Shown here piece after piece: positions 1 through 7,782 of a DNA stretch of 52,277 nucleotides; the stretch's first letter is position 1; every line of letters starts with the position of its first letter. The notes under the pieces were generated by a model. It made no database searches, was not told where the DNA came from, and was given only the letters and a program-made list of their open reading frames with translations. This DNA is from JBOGZD01 sp050697155 (lineage in GTDB: Bacteria > Actinomycetota > Thermoleophilia > Solirubrobacterales > 70-9). The position numbers and the translations under genes are program-made. The DNA is taken from contig JBOGZD010000004.1 in assembly GCA_050697155.1 (NCBI GenBank), positions 1-52,277 on the forward strand, in the 5' to 3' direction.

Positions 1-1
1 G

Positions 2-79
2 GGCGGACGCGGTCGCGAGCGACTCGACGGCGGCGGCCGTGGCGGCCGCGATCGTCGCGGCGGCCGCGACCGGCGGTGA
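2..79 (+). CDS. pnp: C-terminal tail of polynucleotide phosphorylase (partial)
   Basis: An open frame enters from the left edge and ends at TGA 77-79. It encodes only a Gly/Arg/Asp-rich tail of RGG/GGRDRR-type repeats. Actinobacterial PNPases end in such an RNA-binding tail after the S1 domain, and pnp normally lies directly before an M16 peptidase and dapB, as here. The stop overlaps the next start as GTGA. No catalytic part is in the window, so the assignment rests on composition and gene order. It could instead be another RGG-tailed protein. Confidence 0.5.
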   Translation, partial: GGRGRERLDGGGRGGRDRRGGRDRR

Positions 80-1425
80 CGACCGAGCCACGGCCCGCCA
101 CCTCCTCCGCTTCTCGTGCGGGGGCGGCGGGGTCTGCTCTTCTCCCGCCCGGCGTCGAGCTCACCGAGCTCGACGGCGGCTTGCGGGTGATCACCGAGGT
201 CGTGCCCTCGGTGCGCTCGGTGGCGCTCGGCTTCTGGGTCCGCACCGGCTCGCGCGACGAGACTCCGGCCGAGGCCGGCGTCTCGCACTTCCTCGAGCAC
301 CTGCTGTTCAAGGGCACCGCGCGGCATTCCGCGATCGAGATCTCGGAGCTCTTCGACGGCATGGGCGCGGCGGCGAACGCGGCGACGAGCAAGGAGACCA
401 CCCAGCTCCACGCCCGCTTCCTCGACGAGCACACCGACGAGGCGTTCGACCTGCTCGCCGAGATGCTGCTCGCCCCGGCCCTGCCCGAGGACGAGATCGA
501 CTCGGAGCGCGCGGTGGTGCTCGAGGAGATCGCGATGTACGAGGACGAGCCGCAGGACCGCGTCCACGACATCCTCGCCGAGGCGGTGTACGGCGACCAC
601 CCGCTCGGGCGCCGGGTCCTCGGCGACGCCCACGTGATCGGCACGATCCCGGTGCCGCAGATCTCCGCCTACCACGGCGCGCGGTACGTCGCGCCGAACA
701 TCATCGTCGCCGCGGCCGGCCATCTGGAGCACGAGCGGATCGTCGAGCTCACCCGCAGCCGGCTGCGGCCGCAACTCCGCCAGCGAGCGGGCGCCAACGG
801 CGCGGTGCCCCATCCCGAGGCTCGCTTTCGGTTCTACCCGAAGGACACCGAGCAGTACCACGTCTGCTTCGGCGGACCGGGGATCGCGCGCGGCGACGAC
901 CGCCGCTTCGCGCTCGGGGTGCTCGACGCCGTGTTCGGAGGTGCGACCTCGTCCCGGCTCTTCCGCGAGGTGCGCGAGAAGCGCGGGCTCGCCTACGCGG
1001 TCGGCTCCTATACCGAGCAGTACGCCGACATCGGCATGGTGGCGATGTACGTCGGCACCCGCGCCGACAACGTCGCCGAGGCCTGCGAGATCATCGGGCG
1101 CGAGCTGCTGGAGCTGCGCGACTCCGGGATCACCGGGGAGGAGCTCGACCGCGCCAAGGAGCACGTCAAGGGCCGGATGGTGCTCGGGATGGAGTCGACC
1201 GGGGCGCGGATGTCGAGGCTCGCGCGCGGGGTCCTGTTCGACGTCCCGGTGCTCTCGATCGACGAGCTGCTCGAGCGCATCGACGCGGTCGATGCCGACC
1301 AGGTCGCCGAGCTCGCCAGCGACCTCTATGACCCGGCGCGGCTGTCGGCCGCCTGCATCGGTCCCGACGAGGACCGCTTCCGCTCCGCCGCGAGCCGGGT
1401 CTCCCAAGCCCTGGCCACGGCATGA
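76..1425 (+). CDS. M16 family zinc metallopeptidase
   Basis: Predicted processing peptidase of the insulinase/MPP family, 449 aa, a normal length for bacterial two-domain members. The inverted zinc motif HFLEH is at residues 71-75 and the third ligand is the Glu pair near 150-151 (VLEEI). The C-terminal domain has the conserved SSRLFREVREKRGLAY segment with the Arg/Tyr that contacts substrate. The GTG start overlaps the upstream TGA and the end overlaps dapB (ATGA), so translation is probably coupled. There is no signal peptide, so it is likely cytoplasmic. The physiological substrate cannot be read from sequence. Confidence 0.93.
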   Translation: MTTEPRPATSSASRAGAAGSALLPPGVELTELDGGLRVITEVVPSVRSVALGFWVRTGSRDETPAEAGVSHFLEHLLFKGTARHSAIEISELFDGMGAAANAATSKETTQLHARFLDEHTDEAFDLLAEMLLAPALPEDEIDSERAVVLEEIAMYEDEPQDRVHDILAEAVYGDHPLGRRVLGDAHVIGTIPVPQISAYHGARYVAPNIIVAAAGHLEHERIVELTRSRLRPQLRQRAGANGAVPHPEARFRFYPKDTEQYHVCFGGPGIARGDDRRFALGVLDAVFGGATSSRLFREVREKRGLAYAVGSYTEQYADIGMVAMYVGTRADNVAEACEIIGRELLELRDSGITGEELDRAKEHVKGRMVLGMESTGARMSRLARGVLFDVPVLSIDELLERIDAVDADQVAELASDLYDPARLSAACIGPDEDRFRSAASRVSQALATA

Positions 1426-2096
1426 TCCGAGTCGTCGTCTCCGGCGCCGCGGGCCGGATGGGGGGGACGGCCTGCGAGGCGGTGGAGGGGGCCGACGACC
1501 TCGAGCTCGCCGGGCGCGCCGACCCGGCGCTCGACGCCCCGCTGGCCTCGCTCCTCGACGGCGCCGACGTGGTAGTCGACTTCACCACCCCGGAATCCGC
1601 GCCCGCCAACGTGCTGGAGTGCGTCGCCACCGGGGTCCACGCGGTGGTCGGGACCACCGGCTTCGACCACGACCGCCTGCGTCACGAGGTCGACGGGGCG
1701 CGGACCGGCGGCGCCAACGTCCTCGTCGCACCCAACTTCGCGATCGGGGCGGTGCTGATGATGCGCTTCGCCCGTGAGGCCGCGGCGCGGATGCCCGAGT
1801 GCGAGATCGTCGAGCTCCACCACGACGGCAAGCTCGACGCCCCGTCGGGGACCGCCAAGCGCACCGCCGCGTTGATTCGCGAGGCGGGCGGCAACGTCCA
1901 CGAGCCGATCCACTCGGTCCGCCTCCCGGGCCTCGTCGCCCACCAGGAGGTCATCCTCGGCGCCGAGGGTCAAACGCTGAGCATCCGCCACGACTCCACC
2001 GACCGCCGCTCGTTCATGCCCGGCGTCCTGCTCGCCGTCCGCAAAGTCGCCGACCTCCCTGACCCGTACACCGTCGGCCTCGACTCGGTGCTCTAG
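1422..2096 (+). CDS. dapB: 4-hydroxy-tetrahydrodipicolinate reductase
   Basis: Reduces 4-hydroxy-tetrahydrodipicolinate to tetrahydrodipicolinate in the lysine/diaminopimelate pathway. The N-terminal dinucleotide fold starts with GAAGRMG (residues 8-14), followed by the VGTTG and APNF segments. The active-site signature reads ELHHDGKLDAPSGTA, with the family His-His and Lys. At 224 aa it is shorter than the usual 240-270 but has every signature block. The ATG overlaps the M16 peptidase stop. dapA lies one gene downstream, and dapF-like and dapL-like genes lie about 20 kb away, together covering most of the short DAP route. Confidence 0.95.
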   Translation: MIRVVVSGAAGRMGGTACEAVEGADDLELAGRADPALDAPLASLLDGADVVVDFTTPESAPANVLECVATGVHAVVGTTGFDHDRLRHEVDGARTGGANVLVAPNFAIGAVLMMRFAREAAARMPECEIVELHHDGKLDAPSGTAKRTAALIREAGGNVHEPIHSVRLPGLVAHQEVILGAEGQTLSIRHDSTDRRSFMPGVLLAVRKVADLPDPYTVGLDSVL

Positions 2097-2104
2097 CCGC
2101 GGAG

Positions 2105-3580
2105 ATGAGCACCGACCTCGCACGCATCGACGCGACCGCACAGGCGGAGCTGGTGCGCTCTGGCGATGCGAGCCCCACCGAGCTGGTCGAGGCGGCGATC
2201 GCGCGCGTCGAGGCGCTCAACCCGCAACTGAACGCGGTCATCCACGAGCTCTTCGAGGAGGGGAGGGAGGCCGCCTCGAACAGCCTTCCCGACGGGCCGT
2301 TTCGCGGCGTGCCGTTCCTCTTCAAGGACATCGGCGCGATGCAGGTCGGACAGCCGCTGCACCTGGGGATGCAGGCGATGAAGGACGCGGGCTTCAGGGC
2401 GCCGATGGACTCCTATCTCGGGGCCCGGTTTCGCGACGCCGGGTTCGTGACGATCGGGAAGACAAACACGCCCGAGCTCGGGATCCTGCCGACAACCGAG
2501 CCCCGGGCCTACGGCGCGACCCGCAACCCCTGGCACACCGAGCGCACGCCCGGTGGCTCGAGCGGCGGCGCGGCGGCCGCGGTCACCTCCGGCATGGTCC
2601 CGGTCGCCCACGCCAACGACGGCGGCGGGTCGATCCGCATCCCGGCGAGCTGCTGCGGCCTGGTCGGCCTCAAGCCCACCCGCCAGCGGATCACCGAGGG
2701 GCCGATCACCGGCGACAACATGTCCGGGCTGACCTGCGAGCTGGTGGTCTCGCGGTCGGTGCGCGACACAGCCGGCGTCCTCGACGCGGTGCAGGGGCCG
2801 GCGCCCGGCGACCCGTATGTCGCCCCGCCACCCGAGCGCCCCTACGTCGAGGAGCTCGAGGCCGAGCCCGAGGCACTCCGCTTCGGGCTGATCACCACCT
2901 CGGCGGCGAGCATTGTGCCGGAGCCGGTGGTGGTCGAGGCCGCCCGCGACGCCGCGACGCTGCTCGAGTCGCTCGGTCACGGGATCGAGGAGCGAAGCCT
3001 CGCCGACGTCGTCGGCGGCGACGGCGACGACCTGATCGAGACCTTCATGACCCGCTGGATGGCGGGGCAGGCGGCGAGCCTGGATCAGCTCGGCGGCGTG
3101 CTCGGGCGCGAGCTCGGGGCCGACGACGTCGAGCCGCTGACCTGGGCGCTCGCCGAGGGCGGGCGGCGGCGCAACTCCGGCCAGTATCTGTCCGCCGTCG
3201 CCAAGCATCAGCTCGTCACCCGATTGATCTCGGGCCTGTTCGAGAACGGCATCGACCTCTTGCTCACTCCGACGCTCGGCGAATCGCCGCCGCCGCTGGG
3301 CACGTTCGACGACTCGGGGCCGGATCCGCTGGCCGCGATCCGCCGCGCCTTCCTCACCGCCGCGTTCACCGGCCTCTACAACGCCACCGGGCACCCGGCG
3401 ATCTCGCTGCCCCTGCACTGGCAGGACGCGGACGACGAGGGCTCGGCGATGCCGATCGGGGTTCAGCTCGTGGCTCCCCACGGTCGCGAGGATCTCTTGA
3501 TCCGGGTCGCCGCCCAACTCGAGCGCGCGCACCCGTGGGCCGACCGCACCCCACCCGTCTTCGCCACTGGCGATACTTAG
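2105..3580 (+). CDS. Amidase signature family hydrolase
   Basis: 491-aa member of the amidase signature family, which uses a Ser-cisSer-Lys triad to hydrolyse amides. The Lys is in LFKD near residue 76. The Gly/Ser-rich core (TPGGSSGGAAAAV) is followed by GGGSIRIPASCCGLVGLKPT, which carries the bridging Ser and the nucleophile Ser. The C-terminal half has the family's GLYNATGHPAISLP block. It begins 8 bp after dapB and ends 5 bp before dapA, so it sits inside the dap operon. It is not clearly GatA: no gatB or gatC is adjacent. The substrate is unknown. Confidence 0.9.
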   Translation: MSTDLARIDATAQAELVRSGDASPTELVEAAIARVEALNPQLNAVIHELFEEGREAASNSLPDGPFRGVPFLFKDIGAMQVGQPLHLGMQAMKDAGFRAPMDSYLGARFRDAGFVTIGKTNTPELGILPTTEPRAYGATRNPWHTERTPGGSSGGAAAAVTSGMVPVAHANDGGGSIRIPASCCGLVGLKPTRQRITEGPITGDNMSGLTCELVVSRSVRDTAGVLDAVQGPAPGDPYVAPPPERPYVEELEAEPEALRFGLITTSAASIVPEPVVVEAARDAATLLESLGHGIEERSLADVVGGDGDDLIETFMTRWMAGQAASLDQLGGVLGRELGADDVEPLTWALAEGGRRRNSGQYLSAVAKHQLVTRLISGLFENGIDLLLTPTLGESPPPLGTFDDSGPDPLAAIRRAFLTAAFTGLYNATGHPAISLPLHWQDADDEGSAMPIGVQLVAPHGREDLLIRVAAQLERAHPWADRTPPVFATGDT

Positions 3581-3585
3581 AGCGC

Positions 3586-4482
3586 ATGGCTTCGGAGCGC
3601 ACGATCGGGGGCGTGATCACCGCGATGGTGACGCCGTTCGCCGCCGACGGGTCGATCGATCTCGAGGCGGGCAGAAGGATGGCGCGCCACCTGGTCGACC
3701 ACGGCTCGCACGGGCTCGTCGTCGCCGGCACCACCGGCGAGTCGCCGACCCTGTCGGACACCGAGAAGCTGCGCCTGCTGGAGGCCGTGCTCGACGAGGT
3801 GGGCGACCGGGCGACGGTGATCGCCGGCACCGGCTCCAACGACACCCACCACTCGGTCGAGCTGACCGGCAAGGCATCGCGGGCCGGCGCCCACGCGGCC
3901 CTGGTCGTGACCCCGTACTACAACAAGCCCAACCGGGCCGGGCTGCGAGCGCACTTCGCAGCGGTCGCCGAGGCGGCGAGCGACACGCCGATCGTGCTCT
4001 ACAACATCCCCTCGCGCACCGTGATCAACCTCGAGCCGGATTTCCTCGCCGAGCTGGCGCGCGAGATCCCGAACGTGGTCGCCGTAAAGCAGGCCAACAA
4101 CGACGACCTCGCCCCGGTCGAGGGCCTGCGGCTGCTCGCCGGCAACGACGAGATCTTCCTGCGCACGCTCGAGCTCGGCGGCGCCGGCGGCATCCTGGTC
4201 GCCTCGCATCTCGTCGGCGCCGAGATGCGCGCCGTCTTCGACGCTCACCGCGAGGGCGATGCCGAGCGAGCCACCCGGCTCAACGCCGAGCTTGCGCCGA
4301 TCTACGAGGCCCTGACCGTGACCTCCAACCCGATCCCTGTGAAGACGGCGCTCGAGCTGCTCGGGCTGATCGACGCCGACCTGCGGCTGCCGATGGTGGC
4401 CGCGAGCGACGACGAGCGCGAGGCGATTCGCGGCGCGCTCGATCGGCAGGGCCTGCTGGTCGCCGGCGGGGCCCAGTCTTAG
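3586..4482 (+). CDS. dapA: 4-hydroxy-tetrahydrodipicolinate synthase
   Basis: Condenses pyruvate with aspartate semialdehyde, the first committed step of DAP/lysine synthesis. At 298 aa it has the normal TIM-barrel length. Visible motifs are GTTGESPTL near residue 45, the catalytic Tyr in YNIPSRT near 137, and the Schiff-base Lys in AVKQAN near 168. I chose ATG 3586 because a longer GTG at 3535 would overlap the amidase by 46 bp and add no family sequence. It is followed 26 bp later by rnj, an order common in actinobacteria. Confidence 0.96.
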   Translation: MASERTIGGVITAMVTPFAADGSIDLEAGRRMARHLVDHGSHGLVVAGTTGESPTLSDTEKLRLLEAVLDEVGDRATVIAGTGSNDTHHSVELTGKASRAGAHAALVVTPYYNKPNRAGLRAHFAAVAEAASDTPIVLYNIPSRTVINLEPDFLAELAREIPNVVAVKQANNDDLAPVEGLRLLAGNDEIFLRTLELGGAGGILVASHLVGAEMRAVFDAHREGDAERATRLNAELAPIYEALTVTSNPIPVKTALELLGLIDADLRLPMVAASDDEREAIRGALDRQGLLVAGGAQS

Positions 4483-4508
4483 TGGGCGGCGGCGGGAGCA
4501 TCGGCTAG

Positions 4509-6182
4509 TTGGCGCGCACGCGCATCCTGCCCCTGGGTGGCCTGGGGGAGATCGGCAAGAACATGGCCGTGGTCGAGCGCGAGGGTCGGATCGTCGTAGT
4601 CGACGCCGGGCTGATGTTCCCGAGCGCCGAGATGCTCGGGATCGACCTCGTGCTGCCCGACTTCAGCTATCTGCGCGAGCGCGCGGGCGACGTCGAGGCG
4701 ATCGTGCTCACCCACGGGCACGAGGACCACGTCGGCGCGCTGCCCTACGTGCTCCGGGAGGTCTTCGGCGGTGACTCCGACGCGCCGCCGATCTACGGCG
4801 GGCCGCTGACGATCGGCCTCGTGCGCTCGAAGCTCGAGGAGCACAAGCTCCGCGACGCTCCGCTGCAGGCGATCGACGCGGGCGAACGGATCCCTGCCGG
4901 CCCGTTTGAGCTCGAGACGATCCATCTCGCGCATTCGATCCCCGACGCGCGGGCCGTCGCCCTGCACACCGACCAGGGGGCGATTCTCGTCACCGGCGAC
5001 TACCGCTTCGACCAGACCCCGGTCGACGGACGGCCCGCCGACGTCGCCCGGCTCGCGGCGCTCGGTGCCGAAGGCGTCCTCTGTCTCTGCGGGGACTCGA
5101 CCAACGCTGATCGCCCCGGGGTGGTGCTGTCCGAGGCGAGCGTCGGCCCGGCGCTGCTCGACGTCTTCTCGCGCTGCGAGGGCCGGATCATCGTCACCTG
5201 CTTTGCCTCCAACGTGCACCGGGTCCAGCAGGTGATCGACGCCGCGACCCGGCTGGACCGGCGGGTGGCGCTCGTCGGGCGCTCGATGCGCAAGAACTTC
5301 AACATCGCCGCCAACCTGGGGATCGCCGAGGCGCCGTCGGGGCTCCTGATCTCGCCCAAGGAGATCGAGGACTTCCCCGACCACAAGGTGATCGCGATCT
5401 CGACCGGCAGCCAGGGGGAGCCGCTCTCGGCGCTGCGGCGGATGGCCTTCAACGACCATCGCGACATCGAGCTTCACTCCGGAGACACCGTGATCTTCTC
5501 CGCCACGGCGATTCCCGGCAACGAGCGTTCGGTCAACGAGACCATCGATCGCATCTACGAGATCGGCGCCCGGGTGGTGACCCCCACCGAGGCCCCGATC
5601 CACGTCTCCGGCCACGGCTCCCAGGAGGAGCTGAAGCTGATGCTGAACCTGACCAAGCCGCGCTACGTCTTCCCGTTCCACGGCGACCACAAGCGCATCC
5701 GCCTGCACGCCGAGCTCGCCGAGTCGGTCGAGATCGAGCCTGAGCGGATCTTTCGCGGGCGCAACGGGCTGCCGCTCGAGATCGACGATCGCGGCGCGCG
5801 CTTCGGCGAGGACATCGGCGCCGGGCTGATCTTCGTCGACGGGGTCGACATCGGCGACCCCGACGACGTCGCCCTGCGCGACCGCCGCATGCTCTCCGCC
5901 GACGGGATCTTCATCGTCGTCGCCACCGTCTCGGCCAAGGACGGGACCTCGGTCGCGCCCCCGGAGATCATCTTCCGCGGCGTCCCGTTCCTCGAGGACG
6001 CCGGCGACGGCCTGCTCGACGAGCTGCGCGACGTGGTCGAGGCGTCGCTCGCCGACGCCGCCGAGGACGGGGTGCGCGAGGTCATCCTCCTCCAGCAGGA
6101 CCTCCACGACGACATCGCCGAGTTCGTCTACGAGCGGCTGCGGCGCCGGCCGATGGTGCTCCCGGTCGTGGTCGAGGTATGA
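4509..6182 (+). CDS. rnj: Ribonuclease J
   Basis: Metallo-beta-lactamase/beta-CASP RNase with 5'-to-3' exo- and endonuclease activity in mRNA decay and rRNA maturation. The metal-binding motif HGHEDHVGALPYV is at about residues 68-80. Later blocks TGDYRFD, GDSTNAD and the beta-CASP/C-terminal HVSGHGSQEEL and FPFHGDHKR are typical. Length is 557 aa. The start is TTG: an in-frame TAG sits immediately before it (4506-4508), and the family N-terminus (RILPLGGLGEIGKNM) begins right there. The stop overlaps the next gene as ATGA. A separate RNase Y gene is at 18627. Confidence 0.96.
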   Translation: MARTRILPLGGLGEIGKNMAVVEREGRIVVVDAGLMFPSAEMLGIDLVLPDFSYLRERAGDVEAIVLTHGHEDHVGALPYVLREVFGGDSDAPPIYGGPLTIGLVRSKLEEHKLRDAPLQAIDAGERIPAGPFELETIHLAHSIPDARAVALHTDQGAILVTGDYRFDQTPVDGRPADVARLAALGAEGVLCLCGDSTNADRPGVVLSEASVGPALLDVFSRCEGRIIVTCFASNVHRVQQVIDAATRLDRRVALVGRSMRKNFNIAANLGIAEAPSGLLISPKEIEDFPDHKVIAISTGSQGEPLSALRRMAFNDHRDIELHSGDTVIFSATAIPGNERSVNETIDRIYEIGARVVTPTEAPIHVSGHGSQEELKLMLNLTKPRYVFPFHGDHKRIRLHAELAESVEIEPERIFRGRNGLPLEIDDRGARFGEDIGAGLIFVDGVDIGDPDDVALRDRRMLSADGIFIVVATVSAKDGTSVAPPEIIFRGVPFLEDAGDGLLDELRDVVEASLADAAEDGVREVILLQQDLHDDIAEFVYERLRRRPMVLPVVVEV

Positions 6183-7594
6183 GCGCGGCCGTTCTCGCCG
6201 CCGCGGTGGCGGTGGCGGTCCCCGGCAAGCTCACGCCGGTCTCGGAGATCGCGGTTCCCGGGGGCGGCGAGATCCACCGCTTGGAGCAATCGGTCGGCGG
6301 CGTCCCGGTCGCAGGGGGCGAGCTCGTGGTCGCCGATCCCGCGAACGGGCCGGCGGTCGTGGTCGCCGACGAGACGCTCACGGGCTCGCGCCTCGATCGC
6401 GGCGCCCGCGCGCGGCCTGCGCTGGACCGCGCGACGGCGATCGCGCGCGCCCAACGGGTGGCGCGGGTGAGGCGGCTGCGGGCCCCGCCGCGGGCGCGGC
6501 TCGTCGTCGCGCGCACCGGCGATCTCGCGTGGGAGCTGCGGCTCGCATCGGCGCGCCCGCTGGCGGATCTCCTGGTCACCGTCGATACGAGCAACGGGGA
6601 GGTGTTGGGGCTGCGCGACGTCCTATGGCGCGCGACCGGGAGCGCGCTGCTCTTCACGCCGAATCCCGTCGTCACCCAGGGGGGCTTCGCCGGGCTGCGC
6701 GACCGCCGGGACCGCAGCTCGCCGCAGCTCGACTCGCTGCGGGCCCCGGTCGATCTGCCGCGGCTCGAGAGCGCCCGCGGCTGCCTGCGGGGCCAGTACG
6801 TCGAGGCCCGTCTCGGGAAGCGCGCCAAGCGGGTCTGCGACCCGTCGCTCGCCTGGACCGCGAACCGCTCGGCGAACGTGTTCGAGGCGCTGATGGCCTA
6901 CCACCACGTCGACCGCACCCGCGCCTACCTCGAGACCCTCGGCCTCTCGCGGGGCCTGTCGCCGAAGCCGCAGCGGGTGCGCGCCAACGGGATCAGCGCC
7001 GACAACTCCTACTACTCGTCGTTCACCCGCGGGATCACGCTCGGCACCGGCGGGGTCGACGACGGCGAGGACGCCGACGTGATCATCCACGAGTACGGCC
7101 ACGCGGTCCAGCACCAGCAGGTCAAGCACTTCGGCCAGCGCTTCCAGGGCGCGGCGATGGGGGAGGGGTTCGGGGACTATCTCGCCGCGGTGCTCTCGAG
7201 CCAGATGACCGGCGGGGACGCGGAGTTCGACCCGTGCATGTTCGAGTGGGACGCGGTCTCCTACGCTCCCGGGCCGTGTGCCCGGCGCACCGACCTGCCG
7301 CTGACGGTGCCGCGGGTGCGCCGGCGCTGTCCCGGCGACCCCCACTGTCAGGGCCAGGCCTGGTCCTCGACCCTCTGGGAGCTGCGGGGCGCCCTCGGCG
7401 CCGATCCCGAGGACCGGGCGATCGTCGACCGGGTGCTGCTCGAGTCGCACCTGATGCTCACCCGCCGCGCGAACTTCCGCGACGGCGCCCGCGCGCTGCT
7501 CGCCGCCGACGATCTCCTCTACGCGGGGACCCACCGCCCGACGATCGAGGCCGAGCTGATCGAACGCGGCTTCTGCCGCGAGCGGGGCTGTTAG
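6179..7594 (+). CDS. M36/thermolysin-like zinc metallopeptidase with propeptide
   Basis: 471 aa. Residues about 15-150 look like a fungalysin/thermolysin-type propeptide (FTP/PepSY-like), a module that inhibits the protease until export. The catalytic part has HEYGH at 304-308 and the downstream Glu ligand in GEGFGDYLA (E329), the arrangement of gluzincins such as M36. Several Cys (202, 220 and later ones) suggest disulfides outside the cell. The N-terminus is hydrophobic Ala/Val but lacks basic residues, so the signal peptide is weak. The start is fixed by ATGA overlap with rnj. An inverted repeat follows 10 bp after the stop. Confidence 0.85.
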   Translation: MSAAVLAAAVAVAVPGKLTPVSEIAVPGGGEIHRLEQSVGGVPVAGGELVVADPANGPAVVVADETLTGSRLDRGARARPALDRATAIARAQRVARVRRLRAPPRARLVVARTGDLAWELRLASARPLADLLVTVDTSNGEVLGLRDVLWRATGSALLFTPNPVVTQGGFAGLRDRRDRSSPQLDSLRAPVDLPRLESARGCLRGQYVEARLGKRAKRVCDPSLAWTANRSANVFEALMAYHHVDRTRAYLETLGLSRGLSPKPQRVRANGISADNSYYSSFTRGITLGTGGVDDGEDADVIIHEYGHAVQHQQVKHFGQRFQGAAMGEGFGDYLAAVLSSQMTGGDAEFDPCMFEWDAVSYAPGPCARRTDLPLTVPRVRRRCPGDPHCQGQAWSSTLWELRGALGADPEDRAIVDRVLLESHLMLTRRANFRDGARALLAADDLLYAGTHRPTIEAELIERGFCRERGC

Positions 7595-7752
7595 GCAAAG
7601 AGAAGGCCCGCCGGGCTCAGGGAGGGGGAAACCCGGCGGGCCAATTGGCTCAGCGCTTTGCTCAGACGTCTGGCCAATGCGCACCCGTCGAGGCGGTGTC
7701 GGGGGGTTCCTCGACGGGCGTTGTCTCGTCCAATCGCGAACCGTAGACGAGA
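7595..7752 (-). ncRNA. Candidate structured small RNA downstream of the two-component operon
   Basis: The 184-bp gap between the metalloprotease stop and the kinase stop is packed with four successive perfect-stem hairpins. These are 7724-7752 (7-bp stem, TCTCGTC/GACGAGA), 7684-7718 (10 bp, CCCGTCGAGG/CCTCGACGGG), 7644-7678 (6 bp) and 7605-7642 (11 bp, GGCCCGCCGGG). Reading leftward, an exact TTGACA precedes them and a U-rich tract follows the last hairpin, so a free-standing transcript of about 150 nt on the minus strand is plausible. It matches no RNA family I recognise. It may instead be the 3' UTR of the kinase mRNA. Confidence 0.35.
7605..7642 (-). terminator. Rho-independent terminator, strongest on the minus strand
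   Basis: Perfect 11-bp GC stem GGCCCGCCGGG/CCCGGCGGGCC with a 16-nt loop. On the minus strand it is followed by TTCTCTTT, a good U-tract. On the plus strand no T-run follows, although the hairpin could still stop transcripts of the metalloprotease operon ending at 7594. Confidence 0.7.
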
Positions 7753-7782
7753 TCTGTAAAGGAATGCTAAAAGGTCTGTCAA
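7753..7782 (-). promoter_or_regulatory. Putative sigma-70 promoter reading leftward
   Basis: On the minus strand TTGACA (7782-7777) overlaps the kinase stop codon. It is followed, after an 18-nt spacer, by TACAGA (7758-7753), a weak -10 with 3 of 6 consensus positions. The spacer is AT-rich compared with its surroundings. It would direct transcription into the hairpin-rich stretch to 7595. The -35 match is exact and the -10 poor. Confidence 0.35.

Noticed and set aside
3535..3585. GTG 3535 as the dapA start
   Set aside because: It would overlap the amidase by 46 bp and add sequence unlike DapA; ATG 3586 gives the family N-terminus.
4479..6107. 542-codon antisense frame opposite rnj
   Set aside because: No motifs and no ribosome site; long antisense frames are expected at this GC content and rnj is certain.
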